Source of the DNA: Bacteroidaceae bacterium
GTDB lineage: Bacteria; Bacteroidota; Bacteroidia; Bacteroidales; Bacteroidaceae
Direction of reading: 5' to 3'
NCBI GenBank assembly: GCA_017522785.1
Contig: JAFWYF010000035.1
Span: 32,915-96,914 of the forward strand
Length of the DNA: 64,000 nucleotides
A model generated the notes under the pieces. That model was not told the origin of the DNA, made no database searches, and was given only the letters and a program-made list of their open reading frames with translations. Below are positions 1 through 9,150 of the stretch, in pieces (the first letter of the stretch is position 1; every line of letters begins with the position of its first letter). The position numbers and the translations under genes were made by a program.

Positions 1-94
1 TACCTCTTTTGTTTCTATATCGAATAGTTGGTATTTTATTGATGAACTACCGCAGTTCAATACTAATATTTTCATCTGTGTTATATTTTATTGG

Positions 95-1105
95 TTATTT
101 TTTTGATGCGATAGCTTGGTTTGCTGTAATGGCAATCATCATATACACATCTTCAATTGAGCATCCACGAGATAAGTCGTTTACAGGGCGTGCAATACCC
201 TGAAGAATAGGTCCTATAGCCTCTGCACCGCCTAAACGCTGTACCAATTTGTAGCCAATGTTTCCTGCACCAAGGTCGGGGAACACTAGAACGTTCGCTT
301 TACCTGCAACAGTAGAACCGGGTGCTTTGCTTGCTCCCACAAAGGGAACTAATGCGGCATCTGCTTGCAACTCACCATCGAGGTCGAGTGCAGGATTCAA
401 TTCATGTGCAAGTCTTGTAGCCTCTGCAACTTTCTCAACCATTTCGTGTTTAGCCGAACCTTTTGTAGAGAAGCTTAACATTGCCACACGAGGTTGCTCA
501 AGGCCTGCAATGGCTTGTGCGGTTTGTGCTGTGCATACTGCAATTTGAGATAACTGTGATGCGTCGGGGTTAGGTGTTACTGCTACATCGGCAAAGAATA
601 GAACACCATCTTCGCCATACTCCTTAGCGTTGGTAATCATCATCATACAACCCGATACACATGTAATGCCCGGTGTTGTTTTAATAATCTGCAGTGCAGG
701 ACGTAGTACATTCCCGGTAGTATTAAGTGCACCGGCAACTTGTCCATCTGCATCGCCATTCTTTATTATTAAGCAACCGAGATAAAGAGGATTGCGTACC
801 AATTTCTGTGCATCCTCCATTGTCATTCCTTTTGCCTTGCGAAGCTCAAATAACAATGTAGCATATTTCTCGGCATCGGGATTGTTCTCGGGGTCGATAA
901 TTGTTGCTTTGTCTAAATTTTTCAGACCAAACTGTTCAGCCAATGACTGAATTTCCTCTTTGTTACCTAAAATAATAAGGTCGGCAATACCATCGGCAAG
1001 AGCCTTGTCGGCTGCTTTTAATGTGCGCTCCTCTGTTCCTTCGGGGAGTACAATGCGCTGTTTGTCTTGACTTGCGCGTTCAATAAGTTGTTTTATAACA
1101 TCCAT
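95..1105 (-). CDS. pta: phosphate acetyltransferase
   Basis: Interconverts acetyl-CoA plus phosphate and acetyl phosphate plus CoA in the cytosol; with acetate kinase it makes ATP and acetate in fermenting Bacteroidales. The 336-residue product has the family's usual length for the short (catalytic-domain-only) form. It starts MDVIKQLIERASQDKQRIVLP, has the conserved SFSTKGSAKH segment in the middle, and near the C terminus GIARPVNDLSRGCS, which contains the Ser-Arg pair known to be catalytic in this family. The gene is complete. No acetate kinase gene is visible; the 94 bases to the left hold no supported gene. A TATCTTTG box lies about 160 bases upstream on the same strand. Confidence 0.97.
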   Translation of the reverse strand: MDVIKQLIERASQDKQRIVLPEGTEERTLKAADKALADGIADLIILGNKEEIQSLAEQFGLKNLDKATIIDPENNPDAEKYATLLFELRKAKGMTMEDAQKLVRNPLYLGCLIIKNGDADGQVAGALNTTGNVLRPALQIIKTTPGITCVSGCMMMITNAKEYGEDGVLFFADVAVTPNPDASQLSQIAVCTAQTAQAIAGLEQPRVAMLSFSTKGSAKHEMVEKVAEATRLAHELNPALDLDGELQADAALVPFVGASKAPGSTVAGKANVLVFPDLGAGNIGYKLVQRLGGAEAIGPILQGIARPVNDLSRGCSIEDVYMMIAITANQAIASKK

Positions 1106-1264
1106 TATGATAAAAATTGTTTAAAATTGTTCATTAACATAATGTCTGTGGGATGTTATCTCGCAGGCATACTTATATGATTTGCTGTGTGGAATTTGTG
1201 TGGCTGTAGTGTAAGTGATATTTATACACACAAGGTGCACACGTCCTTTTTGCACAGAGTTGTG

Positions 1265-1272
1265 CAAAGATA
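1265..1272 (-). promoter_or_regulatory. candidate -7 box for pta
   Basis: Reads TATCTTTG on the minus strand, an exact match to the Bacteroidetes -7 consensus TAnnTTTG, pointing toward pta and leaving a leader of roughly 150 bases. No clear TTTG -33 box at the right spacing. The rest of the pta/GNAT intergenic region (1106-1406) shows no gene. Confidence 0.4.
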
Positions 1273-1378
1273 TACATTTTTGTCTAAATGGCATCCATTT
1301 TTGTGTAAATGATTGTTTTAGTAGAATAACTAATGATATTTTTTGGTGGATAAAAGCATTATTTAGACATAAATGAGG

Positions 1379-1386
1379 TATTTTTG
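1379..1386 (+). promoter_or_regulatory. candidate -7 box for the GNAT gene
   Basis: TATTTTTG matches TAnnTTTG and lies 20 bases before the ATG at 1407. Transcription would start around 1393, downstream of the in-frame GTG at 1389, so this site favours the ATG at 1407 as the true start. Confidence 0.4.
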
Positions 1387-1406
1387 CAGTGGCAGCCACG
1401 AAATCT

Positions 1407-1913
1407 ATGACCAATAACGTAAAGTATAATGCAATCTCTTTTGAAAGTGCTTCTCCACAGTTACAACAACTGTGGCAAAGTGCATTTGGAGACTCTGACG
1501 ATTTTATAACAGCCTTTTTCGACCTTTTTGACGCAAAGTATCATTTGCATACTTTGTCGCTAAACGATACTGTTCTTTCGGCACTCTATGCATTGCCCTT
1601 TACAATCTTTTCTAATGGTAAAGAGCTCTCTGTCGCATATATTTATGCGGTTGCAACCGATGAGGCTCATCGAGGAAAAGGACTCATGTCGCTCCTAATG
1701 AAAAAGGTACACGAAAATCTTAAATCCAAAGGTTTTGTCGCTACGGTTCTGTTGCCTGCTTCTACTTGGCTATGTGGTTATTATGATAAATTGGGCTATA
1801 AAATGATGCTTTGGAGCAACTCCCTATCGCCTAAAAATATTCCAACAATAATGTATTTTCCTCTTAACGAAGATTTTCCTGAGCCAATAACAATACATCA
1901 TTTGATACAATAA
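1407..1913 (+). CDS. GNAT family N-acetyltransferase
   Basis: Predicted to transfer an acetyl group from acetyl-CoA to an unknown amine. The 168-residue product carries the acetyl-CoA pyrophosphate-binding motif A (Y-A-V-A-T-D-E-A-H-R-G-K-G-L, about residues 80-93) followed by the helix MSLLMKKVHENLKSKGF, which is the classic GNAT core. An in-frame GTG at 1389 would add six residues but lies upstream of the likely transcription start, so the ATG is preferred. It is a stand-alone gene, divergent from pta. Substrate cannot be told from sequence. Confidence 0.8.
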   Translation: MTNNVKYNAISFESASPQLQQLWQSAFGDSDDFITAFFDLFDAKYHLHTLSLNDTVLSALYALPFTIFSNGKELSVAYIYAVATDEAHRGKGLMSLLMKKVHENLKSKGFVATVLLPASTWLCGYYDKLGYKMMLWSNSLSPKNIPTIMYFPLNEDFPEPITIHHLIQ

Positions 1914-1970
1914 ATATATTTGTGTGTTGTATTTTGAATTTTGTTACTATTTTTACAAAAAAATAAAGGT

Positions 1971-2375
1971 ATGAAGAAACTGAAACTTTTGTTTATATTA
2001 GCTTTGCTGATATCGTGTAAAACAACTCCTGATGTCCCTCCCTGTGATGTTGCATTAAAAGTATTCACAGCTTTGACATCGGGTGAGGCTCAAGTGATAA
2101 AAGATAATATTTATATCGAAGATTCTATTCAACGCAAATCGTTTGAGCATTATCTCGATATTGCAATGTCGTCGCAACAGTATGACGAAAATACTGCCAC
2201 CTTTGAAGAGAATTATACTGTTGCAAAAGAGACAATAGATGGTGATAGGGCCGAAGTAATTCTTGTGGGTGATAATCCCCTTGGCCAACCGGTACGTTTA
2301 ACAGTTAAACTATTGATTGTCGACGGTGTGTGGAAAGTCAATGGCGACCATGCTGTTTACGGATACGATGAATAG
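1971..2375 (+). CDS. small lipoprotein, NTF2-like (DUF4878-like)
   Basis: The 134-residue protein starts MKKLKLLFILALLISCK, a lipoprotein signal peptide with the lipobox L-I-S-C, so it should be anchored in the envelope. The rest alternates helices and strands (V-A-L-K-V-F-T-A-L near the start, then V-R-L-T-V-K-L-L-I-V-D-G-V-W-K-V at the end), a pattern typical of the DUF4878 / NTF2-like lipoproteins common in Bacteroides. That family assignment is inference from pattern. An upstream in-frame start at 1941 would put ten residues before the signal peptide and is rejected. A strong hairpin follows the stop. Confidence 0.7.
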   Translation: MKKLKLLFILALLISCKTTPDVPPCDVALKVFTALTSGEAQVIKDNIYIEDSIQRKSFEHYLDIAMSSQQYDENTATFEENYTVAKETIDGDRAEVILVGDNPLGQPVRLTVKLLIVDGVWKVNGDHAVYGYDE

Positions 2376-2380
2376 TTAAT

Positions 2381-2441
2381 AGCATAGAAAAAACAAGCAG
2401 GCTACAAAAAAAAATTGTAGCCTGCTTGTTTTTTCTATGCT
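2381..2441. terminator. bidirectional intrinsic terminator
   Basis: Two perfectly complementary 27-base arms (2381-2407 and 2415-2441) flank a 7-base A loop; the lower stem has A and T tracts so it can terminate from either side. It sits between the converging lipoprotein gene and hisS and abuts the hisS stop codon. Confidence 0.9.
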
Positions 2442-3806
2442 CTATTTTAATATCTCAATAAGCTCTTCGATGGTAGCACTTTTTTGTTCGCCACTGTTCA
2501 TCTCTTTTATGGTGATTGTGTGCGACTGCATCTCGTTCTCTCCTATCAATGCTACGAAAGGAATACCATTGTTGTTGGCATACCCCATCTGTTTTTTCAT
2601 TTTGTCGTTGCTGGGATATAGCTCTGCCGAAATACCCGCATTGCGCAATTTGCTAATCAAGCCAAGTGAATACATAGCCTCTTTTTCGCCAAAGTTCACG
2701 AACATAATCTTTGTGTTCAATATAGATGCTTCGGGATATAGATTAAGCTGGTTCATCACATCGTAGATACGGTCGGCACCGAATGATATACCTACACCCG
2801 ATACACCATCCATTCCAAATACACCGGTTAGATTGTCGTATCGGCCACCACCGGTTATGCTTCCTATCTGCACATCCAATGCTTTAACCTCTAAAATGGC
2901 TCCTGTGTAGTAGTTTAGTCCACGAGCCAATGTCAAGTCTAAGTCTACTGTGGTCTTTATGTTTAAAGATTCTATTGCATTCAGAATAAAAGATATCTCC
3001 TCAACACCTTTTTCTCCTGTCTCATTGCCTTTTAGCACTTGTGCTATAGTCTCCAATTTTTCATTATTGCCACCTTGTGCTTGCAAAATAGGTAATAGCT
3101 TTTCAATAGATGCATCGCCAATACCTTTCTCTTTCATCTCGGCAACAACGCCATCGAGTCCTATCTTCTCGAACTTGTCTATGGCAATTGTTATATCAAT
3201 AATTTTGTCGGGCTCTCCAATAACTTCGGCTATGCCGGCAAGAATCTTTCTATTGTTCAGTTTTATCGCTACGCGAATATTCAGTTTATTGAATACATGG
3301 TCGATAAGTTCAATAAGTTCTACCTCGTTTATAAGTGAATTATTTCCTATAACGTCGGCATCACACTGATAAAACTCGCGGTAACGTCCCTTTTGTGGGC
3401 GGTCGGCGCGCCACACCGGCTGTATCTGATAGCGTTTAAATGGGAATGTCAATTCATCGCGATGCATCACAACATAACGTGCAAAAGGCACTGTGAGGTC
3501 ATAACGTAGTCCCTTCTCACAGAACTTAGATGCCAACTTAGCTGCATTGCGACTCAGTAGCTCCTCGTCTGTTATTCCATTGAAGTAGTCGCCGGAATTT
3601 TGTATCTTAAAGAGTAGCTTGTCTCCCTCTTCGCCATATTTGCCCATTAACGTTGTTAGATTCTCCATTGCCGGTGTCTCTATCTGGCGAAATCCGAATA
3701 GGTGAAAGGCGTCTCTAATGGTGTTGAATATGTAGTTTCTTTTTGACATCTCAATGGGAGAGAAATCTCGTGTCCCCTTTGGTATTGATGGTTTGTTGTA
3801 AGCCAT
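2442..3806 (-). CDS. hisS: histidine--tRNA ligase
   Basis: Charges tRNA-His with histidine. The 454-residue product is a class II synthetase: KGTRDFSP at the N terminus, motif 2 in [22 protein letters not shown] (about residues 130-151), the histidine-binding [10 protein letters not shown] segment (about 293-302), a GGGRYDNL motif, and a C-terminal anticodon-binding domain. Length is normal for Bacteroidetes HisRS. It is the last gene of a leftward cluster (fur, purA, zinc protease, hisS), 27 bases after the protease, and ends in a shared bidirectional terminator. Confidence 0.97.
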   Translation of the reverse strand: MAYNKPSIPKGTRDFSPIEMSKRNYIFNTIRDAFHLFGFRQIETPAMENLTTLMGKYGEEGDKLLFKIQNSGDYFNGITDEELLSRNAAKLASKFCEKGLRYDLTVPFARYVVMHRDELTFPFKRYQIQPVWRADRPQKGRYREFYQCDADVIGNNSLINEVELIELIDHVFNKLNIRVAIKLNNRKILAGIAEVIGEPDKIIDITIAIDKFEKIGLDGVVAEMKEKGIGDASIEKLLPILQAQGGNNEKLETIAQVLKGNETGEKGVEEISFILNAIESLNIKTTVDLDLTLARGLNYYTGAILEVKALDVQIGSITGGGRYDNLTGVFGMDGVSGVGISFGADRIYDVMNQLNLYPEASILNTKIMFVNFGEKEAMYSLGLISKLRNAGISAELYPSNDKMKKQMGYANNNGIPFVALIGENEMQSHTITIKEMNSGEQKSATIEELIEILK

Positions 3807-3833
3807 TTTCTTCTGTTTTTTATTAAATATTAT

Positions 3834-4583
3834 TTAGTCGCGACGACCAAGATAAATCATGACATAGTAAATGAGTGTTGCGAGCGACGATAGTGCGGCA
3901 ACAACGTAGGTATATGCTGCCGAACGCAATGCACTCGATGCGGCAGGTTGTGTACTGCGGTTTGTTATTCCCGATGCCGAAAGCCAAGCTATGGCACGAC
4001 GGCTTGCATCAACCTCAACAGGAAGAGTAATGAAACTGAATAGTGTGGTTGTTGCAAAAAGGGCTATGCCGGCAAGTAGTATTCCCGGGAACATCTGCAC
4101 TGTCAATATGCCAATGAGCAATATCCATGTCATGATATTCGATGCAAATGACACAACAGGAACCAGCGCCGACCTCATCTTCAGTGGTGCGTATGCTTTT
4201 GCATGCTGTACAGCATGTCCGCACTCATGTGCCGCAACAGCCGCTGCTGCAATGCTCGATGAGTTGTAAACCCCATTACTAAGATTAACGGTCTTGTTTG
4301 CAGGGTTGTAGTGGTCTGTTAATTGTCCGGGTGTGCTAATAACCTTTACATCATATATACCGTTGTCGTGCAACATCTTTTCGGCAATGTCGCGTCCTGT
4401 CATTCCGTTGCCAATAGGCATTTGGGAATATTTCTTGAATTTACTCTGTAGGTTTGCCTGTACAATGTAGCTTGCTAATGCAATTCCAATGAACAAAGCG
4501 ATATATACGTAATTAAAACTATATTGCACCGGTTGGTTGGTTACAGCCTGTGCAAAAATATAAGCCGATGTTAGTATAGTCAT
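3834..4583 (-). CDS. membrane zinc metalloprotease, YugP family
   Basis: A 249-residue integral membrane protein with the zincin motif HECGH (His119, Glu120, His123), flanked by hydrophobic helices near residues 10-40, 135-185 and at the C terminus. The region IAEKMLHDNGIYDVKVISTPGQLTDHYNPANKTVNLS before the motif is characteristic of the neutral zinc metallopeptidase family that includes Bacillus YugP. The physiological substrate of this family is not established. It lies between purA (69-base gap) and hisS (27-base gap) on the same strand. Confidence 0.9.
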   Translation of the reverse strand: MTILTSAYIFAQAVTNQPVQYSFNYVYIALFIGIALASYIVQANLQSKFKKYSQMPIGNGMTGRDIAEKMLHDNGIYDVKVISTPGQLTDHYNPANKTVNLSNGVYNSSSIAAAAVAAHECGHAVQHAKAYAPLKMRSALVPVVSFASNIMTWILLIGILTVQMFPGILLAGIALFATTTLFSFITLPVEVDASRRAIAWLSASGITNRSTQPAASSALRSAAYTYVVAALSSLATLIYYVMIYLGRRD

Positions 4584-4652
4584 AATGAATAATGGTTTAT
4601 ATTATATAACGTACAGGCAAATCGTAAAGATTATGCCTGTTACGTTTTCTAT

Positions 4653-5921
4653 TTAAATATTTCTAGTAATTGTCTGCTCTCTGTCGGGGCCTATAGATAT
4701 ATACTTTATAGGAACGCCTAATTTGTCTTCGAGATACTTCACATAGTTTAGAAATGCTTCGGGCAGGTCTTCCTCTCTTGTAATCTTTGTGAGGTCACAC
4801 TGCCAACCTTTAATCTCTTCATAAACAGGCTCAACTCCTTCTATGTCGTAGGGCAGGTAGGTCAATGTCTCTCCATTCTTTTTGTATGCAACGCAGGCTT
4901 TTATAACGGGGAAGGTGTCCAGCACATCGCTCTTCATTAGAATAAGGTGGGTAACACCATTTATCATTATGGTATATTTTAGTGCTACCAAGTCAATCCA
5001 ACCACAACGGCGTTCGCGTCCTGTAACAGCTCCATATTCATGTCCGCGGTCGCGCATCTCTGCTCCAACTTCGTCAAACAATTCGGTTGGGAATGGGCCT
5101 GCACCAACACGTGTGCAGTATGCTTTTGTTATACCATAAACATTCCCTATTCTGTTGGGTGCAATACCTAAACCGGTACAAGCGCCGGCGCATACAGTGT
5201 TCGACGATGTTACAAAAGGATAACTTCCAAAGTCAATATCCAGCATGCTTCCTTGTGCTCCCTCGCCCAGAACGCTTTTTCCTTCGTTCATCAGGTCGTT
5301 CACCATCTGCTCGCTGTCAATGAGGCGGAATCCTTTCAGATACTCTATGCCCTCGAACCACTTCTGCTCCATCTCGGTTATGTCGTAAGTGTAATCGAGA
5401 CTCTTCAGAATTTGCTCGTGGCGTGCTTTAGCTTGTGCATATTTCTCGTCAAAATTTTCAAGAATATCACCTACACGCAAACCGTTACGGCTAATTTTGT
5501 CGGTATATGTGGGACCGATACCTTTGCCTGTCGTGCCCACTTTTGCATCGCCTTTTGCAGCTTCATAAGCTGCATCCAAAACACGACCGGTAGGTAAAAT
5601 AAGATGTGCCTTCTTAGAAATAAAAAGGTTCTTGCGCAAATCGTATCCGGCTTTTTCCAAATCTTCGGCCTCTCCTTTGAATAATGCAGGGTCGAGAACA
5701 ACTCCATTGCCTATGATGTTTGTCTGTCCTCCTTGGAATATTCCCGATGGAATAGAACGTAAAACAAATTTCTTACCACCAAATTCCAGTGTGTGTCCTG
5801 CATTGGGGCCTCCTTGGAAACGGGCCACAACGTCGTATTGAGGTGTCAAAACATCAACTATCTTACCTTTTCCCTCGTCTCCCCATTGGAGACCCAATAA
5901 TACGTCTATGCTCTTCTTCAT
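4653..5921 (-). CDS. purA: adenylosuccinate synthetase
   Basis: Catalyses GTP-dependent condensation of IMP and aspartate to adenylosuccinate, the first committed step to AMP. The 422-residue protein has the signature LLGLQWGDEGKGKIVD at residues 8-23 (GTP phosphate loop and catalytic Asp), GPNAGHT, the KVGTTGKGIGPTYTDK segment, and the C-terminal loop binding GTP (KYISIGPDREQTI). Normal length. It follows fur by only 12 bases, so the two are probably cotranscribed. Confidence 0.97.
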   Translation of the reverse strand: MKKSIDVLLGLQWGDEGKGKIVDVLTPQYDVVARFQGGPNAGHTLEFGGKKFVLRSIPSGIFQGGQTNIIGNGVVLDPALFKGEAEDLEKAGYDLRKNLFISKKAHLILPTGRVLDAAYEAAKGDAKVGTTGKGIGPTYTDKISRNGLRVGDILENFDEKYAQAKARHEQILKSLDYTYDITEMEQKWFEGIEYLKGFRLIDSEQMVNDLMNEGKSVLGEGAQGSMLDIDFGSYPFVTSSNTVCAGACTGLGIAPNRIGNVYGITKAYCTRVGAGPFPTELFDEVGAEMRDRGHEYGAVTGRERRCGWIDLVALKYTIMINGVTHLILMKSDVLDTFPVIKACVAYKKNGETLTYLPYDIEGVEPVYEEIKGWQCDLTKITREEDLPEAFLNYVKYLEDKLGVPIKYISIGPDREQTITRNI

Positions 5922-5933
5922 AGGTTTATATTT

Positions 5934-6401
5934 TTATTGTCTCTTTCTCATTTTGCGTCTTTTTGCAGTCTGATGACATTTATTGCAAAGGCCGTAAATG
6001 TAGAGAGAGTAGTGTGTTAAGTGAAATTTTTTTATGTTTGCCGTTATGGTCTCTTTAATATTAATGTTGGTTGTCTCTACCACTTTACCGCAATTCGTGC
6101 ATATCATGTGGCTCTTTTCGTTACCGAAACATTTTTCGTATTTCGATGTAGAACCGAACTGATGATGAATAACAAGGTTTGCGTTTGTCAGCAACGCAAT
6201 AGTGTTATATACGGTTGCACGGCTCACCCTGAATTTCTCTTCTTCCATTTTTTTTAGCAATGTCTCTATCTCGAAACAGCCATTTATGGAATATATGGTC
6301 TTTAGGATAGCGAACCGTTCCGGTGTACGGCGGAACTTGTTCTCTTTTAAATATTCTGTAAAAATCTGTTTTACAGTTTCTTCGTTTTTACTACTATCCA
6401 T
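5934..6401 (-). CDS. Fur-family transcriptional regulator
   Basis: A 155-residue metal-responsive repressor. The N-terminal winged helix is visible (RRTPERFAILKTIYSINGCFEIETLL, and RVSRATVYNTIALLTNANLV as recognition helix). The C-terminal dimerisation domain has two CxxC pairs (CTNCGK and CNKCHQ) that form the structural zinc site, and histidines around HHQFGSTSKYE. Whether it senses iron, zinc or peroxide cannot be read from sequence. It heads the leftward cluster with purA, and a TATCTTTG promoter box lies just upstream. Confidence 0.92.
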   Translation of the reverse strand: MDSSKNEETVKQIFTEYLKENKFRRTPERFAILKTIYSINGCFEIETLLKKMEEEKFRVSRATVYNTIALLTNANLVIHHQFGSTSKYEKCFGNEKSHMICTNCGKVVETTNINIKETITANIKKFHLTHYSLYIYGLCNKCHQTAKRRKMRKRQ

Positions 6402-6419
6402 TACATTCAGTGTTGCTTA

Positions 6420-6427
6420 CAAAGATA
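6420..6427 (-). promoter_or_regulatory. candidate -7 box for the fur-purA cluster
   Basis: TATCTTTG on the minus strand, an exact TAnnTTTG match, ending 19 bases before the fur ATG. No obvious -33 partner. Confidence 0.45.
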
Positions 6428-6529
6428 CCTCTTTTTTGTAATATATGGTTTGTTATATCTGTTTTTTCTTGAACTTTTACTTAAAAGATGTTATGCTTCT
6501 CTTTTTTTATCTTTTTTAGTCTAATTCTC

Positions 6530-7192
6530 TTATCTTTTTTGAACAATGTCGCTGAGTATGCTATTCTCCTCTACATTGGTTGTGGCAACTGCATCTTGTA
6601 ATCTCTCTAGTTTATTATCCTCATCAATCTCCAAATAGTGTATTAACGATGTATAGGCCGAATTTATCAATGGATGCATGCTTCTGTTCTCTTTCCCTAA
6701 TATCTTAGCAATATTCATGAAGTATCTGCTCTCTTTTTCTTTGTTCAACGCTTTTCCTTTTCTAAATATATGAGATAGGGTCAGAAAGCCACAATATGAA
6801 AACAGCCCTTTATCGTTCTCTATCCATTGCAGAGCACTATCCTGAACATTATCCAGCTTCGATAGCAGGTTCATTGCAAGGTGGTCGGCAATTTCGGTAA
6901 ATGGTGCCGATGCAATCCATTCTGTTGCATCTGCTATAGTAAACTCTTCTGTCGGCATTAGAAAAATTGCCAACATTTTACATTCACGTATGCTGCTATT
7001 CCATAATGTTGTTGCCAACTCACGACTCTTATCATATTCGGTAGCCAACGCTTTTAATCGTGGAATTTCAACCCCAAAATTGATTTTGTAGTCGAGCCCC
7101 TGTTTGCGTTGGTGCGCCGATACAATGCCGTTCATCGATAGTCTTAGGCTCTTTTTTATCTCTAAAACCTCTTTGTTGATATCTCTATCCAT
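6530..7192 (-). CDS. DNA alkylation repair protein, AlkD-like
   Basis: A 220-residue all-helical protein related to the HEAT-repeat AlkC/AlkD DNA glycosylases that remove N-alkylated purines. Visible family features are the KINFGVEIPRLKALATEY segment, then ELATTLWNSSIRECKMLAIFLM, then DATEWIASAPFTEIADHLAMNLLSK, matching successive HEAT-like helices. The usual catalytic Asp/Trp arrangement was not confirmed by eye. It lies 10 bases after an AraC-type regulator on the same strand; the pair could be an alkylation-response unit analogous to Ada plus repair enzyme, but this is inference. Confidence 0.8.
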   Translation of the reverse strand: MDRDINKEVLEIKKSLRLSMNGIVSAHQRKQGLDYKINFGVEIPRLKALATEYDKSRELATTLWNSSIRECKMLAIFLMPTEEFTIADATEWIASAPFTEIADHLAMNLLSKLDNVQDSALQWIENDKGLFSYCGFLTLSHIFRKGKALNKEKESRYFMNIAKILGKENRSMHPLINSAYTSLIHYLEIDEDNKLERLQDAVATTNVEENSILSDIVQKR

Positions 7193-7202
7193 TAAACTGA
7201 AC

Positions 7203-7637
7203 TTATTTCACAGGTTGATGCTTTTTTCGATAGCTGTTTGGCGTTTCGTTCATTATTCGGTAGAACGATGCGTAGAACGACTGACGGTTTGCGAAGCCTA
7301 CTGCAAGACCAATCTCTTCTATTGTCATGTCTGTATAGCGCTTGTCGCTCAAAAGGTGCATGGCCTCTTTTATTCTGTATTCATTTAAGAGGCACGAAAA
7401 ATTTGTGTTGAAACGTGAGTTTACCACCGCCGAAATGTAGCGTGTGTTTGTTTGTAACTCGTTAGCTAACTCTTTTGCCGAAAAATCTTTGTCGCGATAT
7501 CTCTTCTGAATAACAATCATGTTGAGAATATTTTCAAAAATCTCATCGGCCAATTCCGCTCTAATCAGTGAACGGTAGGTTGCGTTTTTCTCTTTTTTCT
7601 CCCTTATGTTATAGGGAGTGTGCTTTGTGTCTGTCAT
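7203..7637 (-). CDS. AraC-family transcriptional regulator (DNA-binding domain only)
   Basis: The 144-residue protein consists mainly of the double helix-turn-helix AraC domain: KDFSAKELANELQTNTRYISAVVN for the first HTH, then the conserved MTIEEIGLAVGFANRQSFYASFYRIMNETPNSYRK for the second. There is no sensory domain, only a short N-terminal extension with a helical segment. It is just upstream of the AlkD-like gene and probably controls it or is coexpressed with it. Confidence 0.9.
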   Translation of the reverse strand: MTDTKHTPYNIREKKEKNATYRSLIRAELADEIFENILNMIVIQKRYRDKDFSAKELANELQTNTRYISAVVNSRFNTNFSCLLNEYRIKEAMHLLSDKRYTDMTIEEIGLAVGFANRQSFYASFYRIMNETPNSYRKKHQPVK

Positions 7638-7737
7638 AGTGTTTTTCCAATGTTGTCCTCAAATATACAATACTTTTTGGTAAAACACTCTCTTTTGTCT
7701 GAATTTTTTGAAATTTTTTGAAAAAGCTTTGTAGCAG

Positions 7738-8556
7738 TTATCTGCATTTATTCAAAAGAGTAATAACACTCTGTTTGTCGCATCCCAACTCTATAGCTCT
7801 GTTTAAAACATCTCTGGCTCTCTCTTTTTTCCCTTGTTTTATCAGTATCTCGGCGTGGGTTAAATAAAACTCTCCTTTTTGTGGCTCCAACTCAATAGCC
7901 TTTTCAATGTCCATAATTGCCAATTCCGTTTGCCCCTCCTTTAATTCAATATTGCTACGTGCAACATAATATTCGGCATTGTCTGGCTCTTCTGTCATCA
8001 GTTGCTCCAGTAGCATCAGGCTCTCATTAATTCTGCCACTTTTATGGTAGAGCAGGGCAAGCGACAAGCGTGCTTTGTTGTTGTCGGGCTCAATGGCTAG
8101 CAGAGTATGGTAATCATTTAGTGCTTTGTCATACTCCTTATCTCGACTATAAATATATGCTCTGAAAAAGAGAGCCTTACAGTTCTTGGGCTCTATTTGT
8201 AAAAGTAAATTGTAATCGGCAAGTGCATTTTCTATGTTGTCGAGTGTCATGGAAATTTTTGCTCTCTGTTCCAATGCCGGAACAGAAGAGGGGTTAATCT
8301 CTATTGCCTTTGTGTAAGAATCTATTGCGTTTGCAATATCTTTCACCTGTTCTTGGGCATATGCTAAATTTATATATGCATATTCGTTGTTTCTGTTGTT
8401 GGGCTCGCTTGCAATGGCTCTTTGAAATGCTGCAATGGCATTTTTGTAATCGTGTTGTTTCAAATAGTCGGTGCCACTGTTGTAAAAATCATCGTATGTC
8501 TGAGCCGAAACAGTTACAGCAAACAATAGCAGAATGTATGTGATAATTTTTTTCAT
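7738..8556 (-). CDS. secreted tetratricopeptide repeat protein
   Basis: The 272-residue protein begins with a signal peptide (MKKIITYILLLFAVTVSAQ) and is then filled by about seven 34-residue TPR units, for example DYLKQHDYKNAIAAFQRAIASEPN, SYTKAIEINPSSVPALEQRAKI and YNLLLQIEPKNCKALFFRAYI. TPR superhelices bind other proteins; a periplasmic scaffold role is likely but no partner is evident. Stands alone between the AraC gene and tRNA-Arg. Confidence 0.88.
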   Translation of the reverse strand: MKKIITYILLLFAVTVSAQTYDDFYNSGTDYLKQHDYKNAIAAFQRAIASEPNNRNNEYAYINLAYAQEQVKDIANAIDSYTKAIEINPSSVPALEQRAKISMTLDNIENALADYNLLLQIEPKNCKALFFRAYIYSRDKEYDKALNDYHTLLAIEPDNNKARLSLALLYHKSGRINESLMLLEQLMTEEPDNAEYYVARSNIELKEGQTELAIMDIEKAIELEPQKGEFYLTHAEILIKQGKKERARDVLNRAIELGCDKQSVITLLNKCR

Positions 8557-8813
8557 TGGGTCGGGTTTTCTTTGGCGAAGATAATGATTTTCTTCGGTAT
8601 CTTTTTCAATTTAAATAACATTAAGAAACTATTTAAATTATCAAAAAACATCATAGAAATATCAAAACATCTATTAGAATAGTTTCTATAAAATAAGAAG
8701 TGTTTTTTATTAGAGGTTTCATGCTCTTTTGTGAATTTGATTATAAAATTTCGTCGTTTCTAAAAGAATAATTATCTTCGCGTTCGAAATCATCGATTGT
8801 TTTCGGTGTGGTC

Positions 8814-8885
8814 GCCTTCGTAGTTCAATGGATAGAATACGGCTCTCCTAAAGCTGGGATACGAGTTCGATTCTCGTCGGAGGTA
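8814..8885 (+). tRNA. tRNA-Arg (anticodon CCU)
   Basis: Cloverleaf can be drawn by eye: acceptor GCCTTCG pairs with CGGAGGT (two G-U type pairs), D arm AGTTCAATGGATAGAAT, anticodon loop CTCCTAA with anticodon CCT, and T arm ACGAGTTCGATTCTCGT. The CCA end is not encoded. A TATCTTCG box at 8773-8780 is a plausible promoter element. Confidence 0.95.
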
Positions 8886-8970
8886 CAAGTGTAGTAAGGG
8901 GTGTACATTTTTTGTATGCTTAATTACTGGCGTTGGTAGAATTTTTTTACCTACTATTATTGTGAAAATA

Positions 8971-9150
8971 TTAAGAAGCGTTATGCTTGTCTTGTAACTT
9001 GAGAACCTAGGAAATTTTCAAAGTAACACGAGAGGAAGCATAGTGGTTCTCACACCTATGGCGTGGGCTACTATACCCATATCATCGTGTTACAGGTTTT
9101 CCTAGGACCTTCAAGTTACAAAGCATGGATAGTGCTCCACGCTTTTTTAA
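8971..9150 (+). ncRNA. candidate long rod-shaped structured RNA, 6S-like
   Basis: About 180 bases fold end to end as one interrupted rod. The ends pair (AAGAAGCG with CGCTTTTTT); then TTGTAACTTGA (8992-9002) with TCAAGTTACAA; CCTAGGAAA with TTTCCTAGG; GTAACACGA with TCGTGTTAC; and an apical hairpin built from CATAGTGG and its partner CTACTATAC. Asymmetric internal loops separate the stems, and a T run follows the last stem. A -33-like TTG at 8933-8935 and TATTATTG at 8955-8962, 19 bases apart, could drive it. Length and unbranched shape are those of 6S RNA, a regulator that binds RNA polymerase. The family name is inference; the structure is seen. A 100-codon reading frame crossing it has no protein-like features. 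Confidence 0.55.

Noticed and set aside
8624..8687. 10-bp inverted repeat AGAAACTATT / AATAGTTTCT upstream of tRNA-Arg
   Set aside because: Low complexity AT-rich spacer; no promoter or gene relation that would make it an operator or switch.
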